Origin: Saprospiraceae bacterium
GTDB lineage: Bacteria; Bacteroidota; Bacteroidia; Chitinophagales; Saprospiraceae
Length of the DNA: 64,000 nucleotides
Reading direction: 5' to 3'
Assembly: GCA_029251525.1 (NCBI GenBank)
Contig: JAQXDE010000054.1
Span: 1 to 64,000, forward strand
Part shown: piece after piece, positions 35,584 through 45,800 of the stretch
How the letters are laid out: the number at the start of each line of letters is the position of its first letter
Position numbering within the stretch: position 1 is the stretch's first letter
Made by a program: the position numbers and the translations under genes
The notes under the pieces: model-generated
What the model was told of the DNA's origin: nothing
Databases searched by the model: none
The model's input: the letters and a program-made list of their open reading frames with translations, nothing else

Positions 35584-36591
35584 TTATCTAAATAAACCAA
35601 AACAGTCATTATAATCAACTTTTTCCGGTTTATCAAAATTCATAATTAGTGAAATTTCATGACTTCCCCCGGAACGGCCTAATGTCAATTTTGAGATAGT
35701 TACATCGTAACTGTATCCAATTTTATAGCCGCCTGATTGAAATCCTATTAAAGCTATTGCTGCGTCAGGATTCGAAAAACCTTGACGATACCAGAGACCT
35801 CCAAAAATAGCACCTAAATTTCCATATGCACCAATATTGAGTTGTCCGAAATCGCCTTGCTTTACAAACATCACGTTTGGAGATATAAACGAGGCTTGTC
35901 TTTTTTTATTGCCTTCATTAATTTTGAACTCATATCCAGCATGTAAACCCAATCGAAGTGGTAATCCTCCATCCAAATTTTCATTTATTTCTAAAAAACT
36001 TTCGTTCGGAGTATTCAAATGTTTAGTTGTAACTCCAGCATAAAAATTAGAACTGTATAAAAGGAGTCCAGCGGATGCATCAAAATAACTGTTAGAAAGA
36101 TTATCTGGCCGTATTTCTTGTGTTGGGAACGGTGTTCCTCCACCGCTTACAGCTCCAAATTCTGGTCCAATTTGGTCTGGGAAAATTAATTTCTCCCAAT
36201 TCAGGTTGATACGAACTAGACTTCCTTCTAAACCTAACTTTAAATTTAAACTTTCATTTATTTTTAGTTTGTAGGAATACACACCGCTAACTTTAGTTGT
36301 TTTGTATAAACCTTGTCCAGCATCATCTGTTAGGACCATCAGTCCTATTCCACTATTGAAATCTTTGAAAAATTGAGAGTAAGAAACCGCATAAGTCACA
36401 TAAGCCTGATTCAATGATGGCCATTGATTTCGATAATTGATGGCAATATGTGGCGAATATGTATTTCCAGCAAAAGCTGGGTTTAATTGAATAGGTGCAG
36501 CATAGTATTGACTAAATATGGGGTCTTGAGCATGTGCAGAAAACCCCCACATCATAGCAATTATTAATATAAGAAAGTTATGTCTTTGCAT
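35584..36591 (-). CDS. PorP/SprF family type IX secretion membrane protein
   Basis: This 335-residue outer-membrane barrel has a signal peptide ending in FSAHAQ and the family signature DPIFSQYYAAPIQLNPAFAGNTYSP, with INYRNQWP next. It is divergent from porU (224-nt gap) and upstream of gldJ (299-nt gap). Its position inside the core T9SS locus suggests a role closer to the general PorP or SprF of the machine than the copy at 8983-9906, which sits in an adhesin operon; sequence alone does not decide this. The family is known for outer-membrane roles with PorK/PorN or with secreted adhesins. Confidence 0.9.
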   Translation of the reverse strand: MQRHNFLILIIAMMWGFSAHAQDPIFSQYYAAPIQLNPAFAGNTYSPHIAINYRNQWPSLNQAYVTYAVSYSQFFKDFNSGIGLMVLTDDAGQGLYKTTKVSGVYSYKLKINESLNLKLGLEGSLVRINLNWEKLIFPDQIGPEFGAVSGGGTPFPTQEIRPDNLSNSYFDASAGLLLYSSNFYAGVTTKHLNTPNESFLEINENLDGGLPLRLGLHAGYEFKINEGNKKRQASFISPNVMFVKQGDFGQLNIGAYGNLGAIFGGLWYRQGFSNPDAAIALIGFQSGGYKIGYSYDVTISKLTLGRSGGSHEISLIMNFDKPEKVDYNDCFGLFR

Positions 36592-36815
36592 TGACTAAAA
36601 ATGTTATGGTCAAAAAGTTAAAATAGGTAATTTTGCTGAAGGTACGTTTAGTATCTTGAACGTTTTTTTTCTTAATTTGTTTTTTTTAAAAAAAGATTCA
36701 AAGTAAATACTTAACAAAGCAATACACAAATAGCGTTAACGTTTTTATAACAATTAATTGCACCAGCTAACAAGATACTGAGCAATTTATGAGATAAATA
36801 AAAATTATATAAAAG

Positions 36816-39800
36816 ATGAAAAATATTCTTCTCCCCTTGTTTTTGATCGCAAGTTATTCTTTTTCAATTGGACAATCGTCACATAAAATAGTGGATCGAT
36901 TTAATTGGTCAGAAGATCCAATAATCCATAATCCATTTGAATTAAATAACCCTCTAGAAATTCTATCATTTGATGGAGCCATTTACCAGAATGCTCATCC
37001 TTCTCTTCCTATTTCTGCTCATCGATTTAAGGTCAACTATAAAGGTAATCTTTCTGTAGAAATTATCAGTGTCGAATATCAACCTCTTGATAAAAAGCCG
37101 ACACAAGATGATATTTATATTCAAGATCAATTAGTTTTCCAAACAGAAATCACTCAAAATCAGCAAGAATATTTTGGAAACCTCTCATTTATTCCAATCA
37201 TTAAAACTAGTTCTGGTAATTTTCAAAAAGTAGTTAGTATTGAGTTGAATGTTAATTTCATTCCTTCGACTCCAACACTTGCCTTTCGAGGTCCTCCAAC
37301 TTATACATCAAAACTAGCGGATGGAGACATTTATAAGATAAGTGTAAAAAAAGATGGAATGTATAAACTCACATATGATTTTTTAAAAACACAACTAGGA
37401 ATAGATAATTTAGATAATATTAATCCTCAAAAAATCCAGGTTCTCGGTAATGGTGGAGGTATGCTTCCGGAATTAAATGATTTAGAGAGAATCGATGATC
37501 TGGAAGAAAATGCAATTTTTGTAAACGGTGAAAATGATGGTTCTTTTGATAGTGATGATTATATACTTTTCTATGGTGAAGGTCCAGGAAAATGGAATTT
37601 TGATACACTAACAAATACTTTTGTCTACAAAAAGAATATTTATACAGATGAAAAATTTTATTTTATTAAAATAGGATCAAATAATGGAAAAAGAGTTGAA
37701 AATCAAACATCAGTAGCTGCTACAACTTATACGACCACAAGTTTTGATGGATATACCCATTTCGAAGATGACCAAAGAAACCCTTTACATGATTGGTCTG
37801 GAGCACAAGGTTCCGGAAAGTTATTTGTAGGAGACCTATACTCACTTGTAACCGAACGAACTTATAACAATCTCTTTTCTTTCGACAACCTTGAACCTGG
37901 AGAAGATGCAGTATTAACAGGTAGTTTTGTTTCTCGAAGCAATACAAACACAAATTTTAAAATAATAACTTCTGGTCAAGAATTTACTTCTAGCTCAATA
38001 GGTAGCGTACAACTCGATCAAGGTGAAAATACTTATGCTCTAACTGGTTCTCTCATTGAATCTTTCCAACCAAATAGTGGGAATTTTAGCTTTACTGTGA
38101 AATACTCTGGAACAGGTGAGAGTGAAGGTTGGCTAGATTATATAGGCTTGAATGTTAGGCAAAAACTTCAAATGTCAGGTAGTCAACTTAAATTTACAGA
38201 TAAGAAAACTTTAGATTATTCTTTCTCAACTTTTGAATTAAACAATGCTGAAGGCGCAACAATTTGGGACGTAACCAACCCACTTAACCCTTTTTCTCAA
38301 GAAGCAACAGAAGGAAATATTAAAATTTTTGGCGCAGAAACCAATACGCTAAAAAGATTTATTGCTTTTGATGTATCTGACGAATTATTTCCAGCAGAAG
38401 CTATTGGTAAAATTGAAAACCAAAATTTGCATGGTTTAGATAATATAGATATGGTTATCATTTACCACAGAAACTTTGAAGATGTCACTGAAAAAATGAG
38501 AGAACATAGAGCTACTCACAGTAATCTAGTCGTTGAAAAGGTTAGATTGGATTTAATTTATAATGAATTTTCAGGAGGAGCACAAGATATTTGTGCAATA
38601 CGAGATTTTTCGAAGATGTTGAATGATCGCTCAAACCAATTCAAGTTTCTTCTACTCTTTGGTGATGGTTCTTTTGACTACAAAAACATTAAAGAATTGA
38701 ATACGAGTACCGATGGAGAAATTTTTCACAACTTAATTCCTGCCTATGAAACCAATCAATCTCTTCATCCTATTAACTCATATCCATCTGATGACTTTTT
38801 TGGCCTATTGAGTTCAGGAGAAGGAACTTCAACTTTAACCGGTGATTTGGACATTGCAGTTGGAAGATTAACATTCAAAAATGAAGAAGAAGCTCAGGCT
38901 GTGGTAAATAAAATTATTAATTATGATACTAATCCTGAAACTTTAGGTGATTGGAGAAATAAATTAACCTTTGTAGGTGATGATGAAGATGGAAGTATAC
39001 ATACAAAACAAGCAGATGAGGTTTCTCAATTAGCAGAAAATGAAAATAAGAATTTTAATCATGATAAAATTTTCTTTGATGCTTACCAACAGGTTTCAAC
39101 CTCTGGTGGTCAACGCTTCCCTACTGCAACAGAAGCGATTAACCAAAATATGTTTAAAGGAAACTTAGTAATGAATTACCTAGGACATGGTGGTGGTGGT
39201 GGATGGGCGCAAGAACGAGTTTTGAGGACTCAACATATTGTTGATTGGGAAAACTTCAATAAATTACCTCTTCTAGTCACTGCAACTTGTTCATTCACAG
39301 GTTACGATGAGCCTAACTATGTAACTGCTGGTGAACACTCTATGATTAACGAAAAAGGTGGAGTAATTGGTCTATTTACAACAGTTCGAGCAGTTTATTC
39401 TTCTCAAAACAAACAATTGACTGATGCTGTTTTTAAAAATATTTTTGATCGAGAAAATGGGCAAACTTTCACTATTGGAGAAGTTGCAAGAATGGCAAAG
39501 AATGATTTAGGAAATACTCAAAATAAAAGAAAATTTGCCCTAATTGGAGATCCTTCTCAAAAATTAGCTATTCCAAAGTATAATATTGTAACAACCAAAA
39601 TCAACGGTAGCGTCATTGACACTACAAGTCAAGACACGATTCAAGCCTTACAAAGGGTAACTATAGAAGGTCAAATTGAAGATTTTAGCGGAAATCTTTT
39701 AAGTGATTTTAATGGTAAAGTTTTTCCAACTATTTTTGACAAGCCAATCACTGTTACTACTCTTAATCAAGATTCTGGAAGCCCAACTTACGAGTTCAAA

Positions 39801-40679
39801 TTGCAAAAAAACGTAATTTTTAAAGGGATTGCCAGCGTAACCAATGGTACATTTATATTCACTTTTGTAGTTCCAAAAGATATTAATTACGCCTACGATT
39901 ATGGAAAAATCAGTTACTATGCTCATGACGGAATAGCTACTGATGCCTCTGGTTATTACGATAAAATAATTATAGGAGGAACTGATCCAAACGCCATCGC
40001 AGATGATCAACCACCTTTAATAGAGATATATATGAATAGTGAAGAATTTGTTTTTGGAGGAATCACAGACGAAAACCCAGTTCTTTTAGCAAAGCTATCT
40101 GATGACAATGGTATTAATGTTGTAGGTAATAGTATTGGACATGATCTTACAGGTGTTTTAGACCAGAATACTCAGAACACTTATGTGCTAAATGATTTTT
40201 ATGAATCAGAGTTAGATGATTATACCAAAGGGACTGTTCGTTACCCTTTATTTAACTTGGAAGAAGGATTACATAAAATCAAAGTACGTGCCTGGGATGT
40301 TTCCAATAATTCTGCAGAAGGATATACAGAATTTGTTGTGGCGAGCTCTGCAGAAGTGGCACTTGATCATGTGCTGAATTATCCAAATCCCTTTATGGAT
40401 AATACTGCTTTCCAATTCGAACATAACCTGCAAAATCAAATTGTTGATGTTCAAATCAGAGTTTTCTCTGTTTCTGGAAGATTAGTAAAAACAATCGATG
40501 AACAAATCCTAACCGAAGGTACCCGTGTGACAGGCATTCAATGGGATGGAACCGATGAATATGGAGACCAACTTGGTCGAGGTGTTTATTTGTACAAGGT
40601 GAAAATTAGTGGAACTGGATCAACTGGTGATACAATAAACTCTGAAAGCGACTTTGAAAAATTAGTTATTTTGAAATAA
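36816..40679 (+). CDS. porU: Type IX secretion system sortase PorU
   Basis: This 1,287-residue protein has a signal peptide (MKNILLPLFLIASYSFSIGQ), a long N-terminal beta-rich region and a C25 gingipain-like caspase-fold domain (about 555-900). The catalytic His791 lies in NYLGHGGGGGWAQE and the catalytic Cys825 in VTATCSFTGYDEP. An Ig-like/FlgD-type C-terminal domain follows (LNYPNPFMDNTAFQF...WDGTDEYGDQLGRGVYLYKV). PorU cleaves the C-terminal sorting domain of T9SS cargo at the cell surface and attaches the cargo to lipopolysaccharide. Both catalytic residues are intact. porV follows 240 nt downstream, and gldJ and murF lie on the other side, the classical cluster order. Confidence 0.95.
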   Translation: MKNILLPLFLIASYSFSIGQSSHKIVDRFNWSEDPIIHNPFELNNPLEILSFDGAIYQNAHPSLPISAHRFKVNYKGNLSVEIISVEYQPLDKKPTQDDIYIQDQLVFQTEITQNQQEYFGNLSFIPIIKTSSGNFQKVVSIELNVNFIPSTPTLAFRGPPTYTSKLADGDIYKISVKKDGMYKLTYDFLKTQLGIDNLDNINPQKIQVLGNGGGMLPELNDLERIDDLEENAIFVNGENDGSFDSDDYILFYGEGPGKWNFDTLTNTFVYKKNIYTDEKFYFIKIGSNNGKRVENQTSVAATTYTTTSFDGYTHFEDDQRNPLHDWSGAQGSGKLFVGDLYSLVTERTYNNLFSFDNLEPGEDAVLTGSFVSRSNTNTNFKIITSGQEFTSSSIGSVQLDQGENTYALTGSLIESFQPNSGNFSFTVKYSGTGESEGWLDYIGLNVRQKLQMSGSQLKFTDKKTLDYSFSTFELNNAEGATIWDVTNPLNPFSQEATEGNIKIFGAETNTLKRFIAFDVSDELFPAEAIGKIENQNLHGLDNIDMVIIYHRNFEDVTEKMREHRATHSNLVVEKVRLDLIYNEFSGGAQDICAIRDFSKMLNDRSNQFKFLLLFGDGSFDYKNIKELNTSTDGEIFHNLIPAYETNQSLHPINSYPSDDFFGLLSSGEGTSTLTGDLDIAVGRLTFKNEEEAQAVVNKIINYDTNPETLGDWRNKLTFVGDDEDGSIHTKQADEVSQLAENENKNFNHDKIFFDAYQQVSTSGGQRFPTATEAINQNMFKGNLVMNYLGHGGGGGWAQERVLRTQHIVDWENFNKLPLLVTATCSFTGYDEPNYVTAGEHSMINEKGGVIGLFTTVRAVYSSQNKQLTDAVFKNIFDRENGQTFTIGEVARMAKNDLGNTQNKRKFALIGDPSQKLAIPKYNIVTTKINGSVIDTTSQDTIQALQRVTIEGQIEDFSGNLLSDFNGKVFPTIFDKPITVTTLNQDSGSPTYEFKLQKNVIFKGIASVTNGTFIFTFVVPKDINYAYDYGKISYYAHDGIATDASGYYDKIIIGGTDPNAIADDQPPLIEIYMNSEEFVFGGITDENPVLLAKLSDDNGINVVGNSIGHDLTGVLDQNTQNTYVLNDFYESELDDYTKGTVRYPLFNLEEGLHKIKVRAWDVSNNSAEGYTEFVVASSAEVALDHVLNYPNPFMDNTAFQFEHNLQNQIVDVQIRVFSVSGRLVKTIDEQILTEGTRVTGIQWDGTDEYGDQLGRGVYLYKVKISGTGSTGDTINSESDFEKLVILK

Positions 40680-40881
40680 AAAAAATTGGATAAAAGTTAT
40701 TCAAAATTTAAAATAGAAAGATATTTGTTGCGTTTTATAGTTTAAGAAAAAACTTTCCAAAACCGTAATTTTACAATACCTCTTTCGTTTTTATCAATCA
40801 TAAATTAATACTTAATTATTTGATGAAATCAATTTTAATTAAGTCTTTATATCAAAGAATTTAAAAACTTAAAAATTCCCC

Positions 40882-40889
40882 TATATTTG
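40882..40889 (+). promoter_or_regulatory. -7 element before porV
   Basis: TATATTTG is a perfect TAnnTTTG match 31 nt before the porV ATG at 40920. An in-frame TTG at 40887 lies inside this element and so is not the start. It indicates that porV can be transcribed independently of porU. Confidence 0.55.
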
Positions 40890-40919
40890 CATCTTCAATT
40901 TTTGAAATTTAATACGATT

Positions 40920-42164
40920 ATGAAAAAAATACTGTTTTGTTTTCTTTTTATTTCATGCTTTTTGGCAATTTCAGAATCTCAAGCACAAGGGTTCACCAAT
41001 TGCGTGTATAATATTACGGAACAACGTTGGGAAAAGCCAGGAGGAACTGGTGAACCTTGTACCAATACAATTATTACGTCTGTACCATTTTTAAGAATTA
41101 CTCCTGATGCCCGATCTGGTGCGATGGGAGATGCTGGTATTGCTATTTCTCCAGACGCCAATTCTATTCACTATAATTCCTCAAAGCTAGCTTTTGCTGA
41201 GAAAGATTTATCATTATCAGCTACTTACACTCCGTGGCTAAGAGCATTAGGATTAAATGATGTTTACATGGCATATCTTTCAGGATATAAACAAGTAGAT
41301 AAATTATCAGCTATTGGTTTTGGTTTACGTTATTTTTCTTTGGGACAAATTAGTTACACAACTGATACTGGTCAAGAAAATGGAACAGGGAAACCCAATG
41401 AATTTGAAATTTCCGCAGCTTATGCTAGAAAACTTTCTGACAACTTCAGTCTTTCCTTAGGTGGTAAATTTATTTATTCAAACCTAGCTGCTGGTCAACG
41501 AGTAGGAGCAATCGAAATAAACCCGGGAACAGCTGGAGCTGTTGATTTTGGATTAACTTGGAAAAAAGACATTGAGCTTTCGGGTAATCAAACTGACCTA
41601 ACTATTGGCGCAGCAATCACTAACTTAGGAACTAAAATTTCATACACCAACTCTGCTAATAAAGATTTTATACCCACTAATTTGGGAATTGGCGCAGCTT
41701 GGGAATTCCAGTTTGATGAGTATAATTCATTTACCATTACAGCTGATTTGAATAAATTATTAGTACCTACACCTTGTATTAGCTCAAATGATCCAAGTGT
41801 CCCAAGTTGTGATGAAGATCAAGATGGCATCCTAGATTATAAACAAAAATCTGTAGTTGGTGGACTATTGGGATCATTTACTGATGCTCAAGGTGGAGCA
41901 GGTGAAGAGTTTAGAGAAATTAACTATTCTATTGGAATGGAGTATTGGTATGACAAACAATTCGCAGTTAGAGCTGGCTATTATACTGAAGCTCAAACTA
42001 AAGGAAATCGTCAGTATTTCACTGTTGGATTAGGATTAAAATATAATGTATTTGGTTTGAATTTCTCTTATTTAGTTCCAACTACAAGTCAAAGAAATCC
42101 TTTGGATAATACTTTAAGGTTCTCTTTAATTTTCGATTTCGAAGCATTTGAAGATGATGAATAA
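40920..42164 (+). CDS. porV: Type IX secretion outer-membrane protein PorV (LptO)
   Basis: I chose the ATG at 40920, giving MKKILFCFLFISCFLAISESQAQ as signal peptide and a 414-residue protein. The mature part is a FadL-like barrel with the PorV opening VPFLRITPDARSGAMGDAG (in pieces) and SPDANSIHYNSSKLAFAEK. It ends in NTLRFSLIFDFEAFEDDE. PorV shuttles T9SS cargo from the translocon to the attachment complex with PorU. One loop contains an acidic DEDQDGILDY stretch like a single calcium-binding repeat. The transcript ends at the hairpin 42184-42226. Confidence 0.95.
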   Translation: MKKILFCFLFISCFLAISESQAQGFTNCVYNITEQRWEKPGGTGEPCTNTIITSVPFLRITPDARSGAMGDAGIAISPDANSIHYNSSKLAFAEKDLSLSATYTPWLRALGLNDVYMAYLSGYKQVDKLSAIGFGLRYFSLGQISYTTDTGQENGTGKPNEFEISAAYARKLSDNFSLSLGGKFIYSNLAAGQRVGAIEINPGTAGAVDFGLTWKKDIELSGNQTDLTIGAAITNLGTKISYTNSANKDFIPTNLGIGAAWEFQFDEYNSFTITADLNKLLVPTPCISSNDPSVPSCDEDQDGILDYKQKSVVGGLLGSFTDAQGGAGEEFREINYSIGMEYWYDKQFAVRAGYYTEAQTKGNRQYFTVGLGLKYNVFGLNFSYLVPTTSQRNPLDNTLRFSLIFDFEAFEDDE

Positions 42165-42183
42165 TTTATTACCCATTTAGGAA

Positions 42184-42226
42184 AAAGAAACCGCAACTAG
42201 ATTAATTTCTGATTGCGGTTTCTTTA
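42184..42226 (+). terminator. Terminator of porU-porV
   Basis: AAAGAAACCGCAA (42184-42196) pairs exactly with TTGCGGTTTCTTT (42213-42225), 20 nt after the porV stop and followed by a T-rich run. Confidence 0.92.
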
Positions 42227-42254
42227 TTTTTGCACATAAATAAAAATATATTTG
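42225..42254 (+). promoter_or_regulatory. Two tandem -7 elements before the YkgJ-type gene
   Basis: TATTTTTG (42225-42232) overlaps the T-run of the porV terminator, and TATATTTG (42247-42254) lies 16 nt before the ATG at 42271. Both fit TAnnTTTG, and both are followed by CATAAATAA or CATATAAATAAA. Only the second leaves a conventional short leader. Confidence 0.45.
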
Positions 42255-42270
42255 CATATAAATAAATAAC

Positions 42271-42756
42271 ATGGATTTAAGACAACTCCCACATCTCGCC
42301 AAAGAACAAAAGAAATCCACTAAAAAGTTCTTCCAAAAATTAGTCAAACAAAAAACAAAAGATTTAGACTCAACGGTTCATCAATTACATAAGGAAACAT
42401 TTGAAGAAATAGATTGTCTTAAATGTGCTAATTGTTGCAAAACTACTAGCCCTATTTTCACCGATCGAGATATCAATAGGATATCTGCTCATTTCAAAGT
42501 TCGACCAGCCAATTTTGTAGAAAAATATTTACACTTAGATGAAGATGAGGATTATGTTCTGAATGAAGCACCTTGTACATTTTTAGGAACTGATAATTAT
42601 TGTAGCATCTACGAAGTTGCCCCAAGGGCTTGCCGTGAATACCCTCATACCAACAGAAAACAAATTTATAAAATCTTAAATTTAACAATTAAAAATATGG
42701 CAATATGTCCTGCCGTTTTTGAAATAGTACAAAAATTAAAAGAGATCAAGAATTAG
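42271..42756 (+). CDS. YkgJ-family cysteine-cluster protein
   Basis: This 161-residue soluble protein has the YkgJ/zinc- or iron-chelate-binding signature: CLKCANCCKTTSPIF (residues 50-64), CTFLGTDNYCSIYEVAPRAC (about 109-128) followed by REYPH, and a late CPAVF. The cysteines are arranged to bind an Fe-S cluster or metal ion. The biochemical role of this widespread family is not established. The next gene follows after 55 nt with its own promoter, so they are probably separate units. Confidence 0.88.
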   Translation: MDLRQLPHLAKEQKKSTKKFFQKLVKQKTKDLDSTVHQLHKETFEEIDCLKCANCCKTTSPIFTDRDINRISAHFKVRPANFVEKYLHLDEDEDYVLNEAPCTFLGTDNYCSIYEVAPRACREYPHTNRKQIYKILNLTIKNMAICPAVFEIVQKLKEIKN

Positions 42757-42759
42757 GAA

Positions 42760-42790
42760 TTGGAAAGCATTTTGGGAAAACTTACATTTG
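42760..42790 (+). promoter_or_regulatory. Promoter of the Dna2-like gene
   Basis: TTG (42760-42762) and TACATTTG (42783-42790) are 20 nt apart, close to the Bacteroidota consensus. This places transcription near 42797 and supports the ATG at 42812 over an alternative TTG start at 42788. Confidence 0.7.
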
Positions 42791-42811
42791 CAATCCATTA
42801 TAAGATGCCCA

Positions 42812-45800
42812 ATGAAAAAACAAGAACTCGCAAGACTTTTTTATCAAGAAATCTCAAAAATCAACTCCAATGGATCATTAATTGATTTGGAGAAAATCAA
42901 TAAGCTCTGCAAGCTATTAAATCAACTTTTTATTGAAGTTACTCGAGATGAAAAAATGCAATTCACCACCATGTTTGCAAGGATTTCATTCGCTAGTCAA
43001 AAATTTTCCTTAGAAAAACAAACGCAGTTTTATATTCATACGTTTCAAAGAGTCGCGAAAAAAATTAACCTTGCTCCAAATAATTCCTCCGATCATAGAA
43101 AAGAATTAGTATTAGGACTAAAAGTAGTCACAGATTGCGTAATTGCTTTTTTTCATGAAATGCCTCCTCAAATATTAGCAGAGCAATTACCCGCAAAAAT
43201 TGATTACAAAACATCTCCAGTTGAAGTCAAAAGTTTCAAACAGGCCGCTCGAATTGTTGCAATTGATATTGATAAAAAAGCAGAACAAATCATTGCTCGC
43301 GATGAAGATGATCCAACTAGGGAAGTTCGAATTCAATATAATATTGCTGAAAGAAATCAAAATTTCAATGCATCGATTCAACTTATTGAAGATGCTTTTA
43401 AATTTCCATTAACCATAAATTTACTTGATGTCGAAATTGATAAAAAAGGAATTTATCGACCACGTGGCTTCGTTTTAGAACCAGATTATTTAGTCGATGT
43501 TTCAGCCATTGCAGAATGTTTTAAAGATTTTGGAACGCTTCCAATTTATAATCTTTTAAAAAAATACCTGCCTTTCACTTATAGCAAACATTTGATGATT
43601 GGGAATATTGCCAATTTCTTCTTGGATGAATTAATGACTAACTCGGAAGTAAACTTTAAGGAAACTTTTCCAAAGGTCTTTCAACTCAATCCTTTAGCAT
43701 TTGCCACATTCGAAAATTCAGTACTTAGAGAAATCATGCAATCCTCTCAAAAGCATTTTCTCAATTTAAAACAGATGGTCTTGACAGGTTTCGAAAAGAA
43801 CGACATCATTTCGAAAGATTGTTTTTTAGAGCCAACTTTCTATTCTCAAAAGCATGGCCTACAAGGTCGTCTTGATATTTTTTACAAAAAAGATAATACG
43901 GATGAGAGCGAAAAAAACCGCTCTGCTATCGTTGAATTAAAAAGTGGAAAAACTTTCAAACCAAACAAGTATGGCATTAACCATAATCATTACGTGCAGA
44001 CCTTGTTATATGATTTAATCATTAAGTCTGTCTTTGGAAAAAAAATACAACCGGCTAATTTCATTCTATATTCTGGTATTGATATCAATCATTTAAAATT
44101 TGCTCCACAAAGTAGTACACAACAAATGGAGGCTTTGAATATTAGAAATCAAATCCTCTCATTTGAATATCATTTATCAAACATACGTGGCAACCTAATT
44201 GATAATCCACTCATTTTTAGTCGATTATCTTCAGCAAGGTATCCGAAACTGACTGGATTCCTTGCAAAGGACATACAACTTTTTGAAAAAGTATTTCTGG
44301 GGATGAGCCACTTGGAAAAAAAATACTTCAACGCGTTTTCAGGTTTTATTGCTCGAGAACACCTTTTAGCCAAGACAGGAATTCAAGGAATAGAAAGATT
44401 GAATGGTTTGGCTTCCCTTTGGCTAAAGGATTTTAAAGAAAAGGAAGAGAGCTTCGAAATTGTAAGTTTTTTAAAAATAAAAGAAAACCATTCAGAGGAA
44501 GAAATACCACTAATTATTTTTAAAAAAACCGAGCAAACCAACCCTCTTGCTAATTTTAGAAAAGGTGATATTACCGTTTTATATCCGTTCCAAAATGAAA
44601 AAGATACAGTCTTAAATAATCAAATTTTCAAGTGCACAATAGTCGAAATCACGAAAGAAGAAGTTCATGTTAAATTAAGAAGTCGTCAATTTAATACGGT
44701 CATTTTTGAACAAGATTTTCATTGGAATTTGGAACATGACATGCTGGACAGTAGCTTCAATGGAATGTATAGAAGTTTATTCCAGTTTGCACAATTCCCG
44801 AGTTTCAAAAAAGAATTATTACTCACTACATCTCCTCCTCAGCTACCTGAAGAACTAGAGATCAAGTTTCCAAAGGAATTAACAGAGGAACAAAAAATAA
44901 TTTTCCGACAAGCCATTTCCGCTAAAGATTATTTCCTACTTTGGGGACCTCCTGGAACTGGAAAAACGAGTATGATGCTCAAAAACATTGTCAGTTATTT
45001 GCTCAACGATACAGACGAAAACATCCTATTGTTAGCTTACACTAACCGAGCAGTCGATGAAATTTGTGAGGCAATTGTTAGCATTGATAAATATGCCAAA
45101 AATGAATATTTACGATTAGGTTCAGCTCATTCTTGCGGAATAGATTATCAAGATCAATTGTTCAATTCAAAAATTTCAAATATCTCCAACCGTAAAGAAT
45201 TACGCGAAATTATTAATAAACATCGCATTTTTGTTTCAACAGTTGCAGGCATTGCTGGCAAACAAGAAATTCTGCAATTGAAAACCTTTGATCGGGTAAT
45301 CATTGATGAAGCTTCGCAGATTCCAGAACCGATGTTAGTTGGATTATTACCTCATTTTAAACGATTTTTACTAATTGGAGATCATAAACAACTGCCTGCC
45401 GTAGTGGTTCAATCACAAATTGCATCCAAAGTTGAGGATGAAGATTTAATTAATATTGGATTAAAAAACTTGCGTGATTCACTTTTTGAACGCTTATATA
45501 AAAGGTGTAAAAAAAATAATTGGAATTGGGCATTTGCTCGATTAAGTCATCAGGGAAGGATGCATCAAGACATCATGAATTTTCCAAGTCAGGAATTTTA
45601 TGACGGTTATTTGAAAATCCTACCTGACGATCTAAATAATGAATACCAAACTACATCCATTGAATATCAACTGGATGAAACTGCTAATAGTTTAGAAAAA
45701 GTAATCAGTAGAAATAGAATGGTTTTCCTTCCCTCTCAACCTGATCTAAAAAGTCCAACCGGTAAAACAAATCTTCATGAAGCTACTTTAACTAGTGAAG

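Noticed and set aside
40887-40919. TTG start for porV at 40887
   Set aside because: It falls inside the TATATTTG -7 element, and the ATG at 40920 begins a standard signal peptide.
42225-42270. Tandem repeat with TTTGCATA(T)AAATAA units as a CRISPR-like repeat
   Set aside because: Only two short imperfect copies, explained by two -7 promoter elements.
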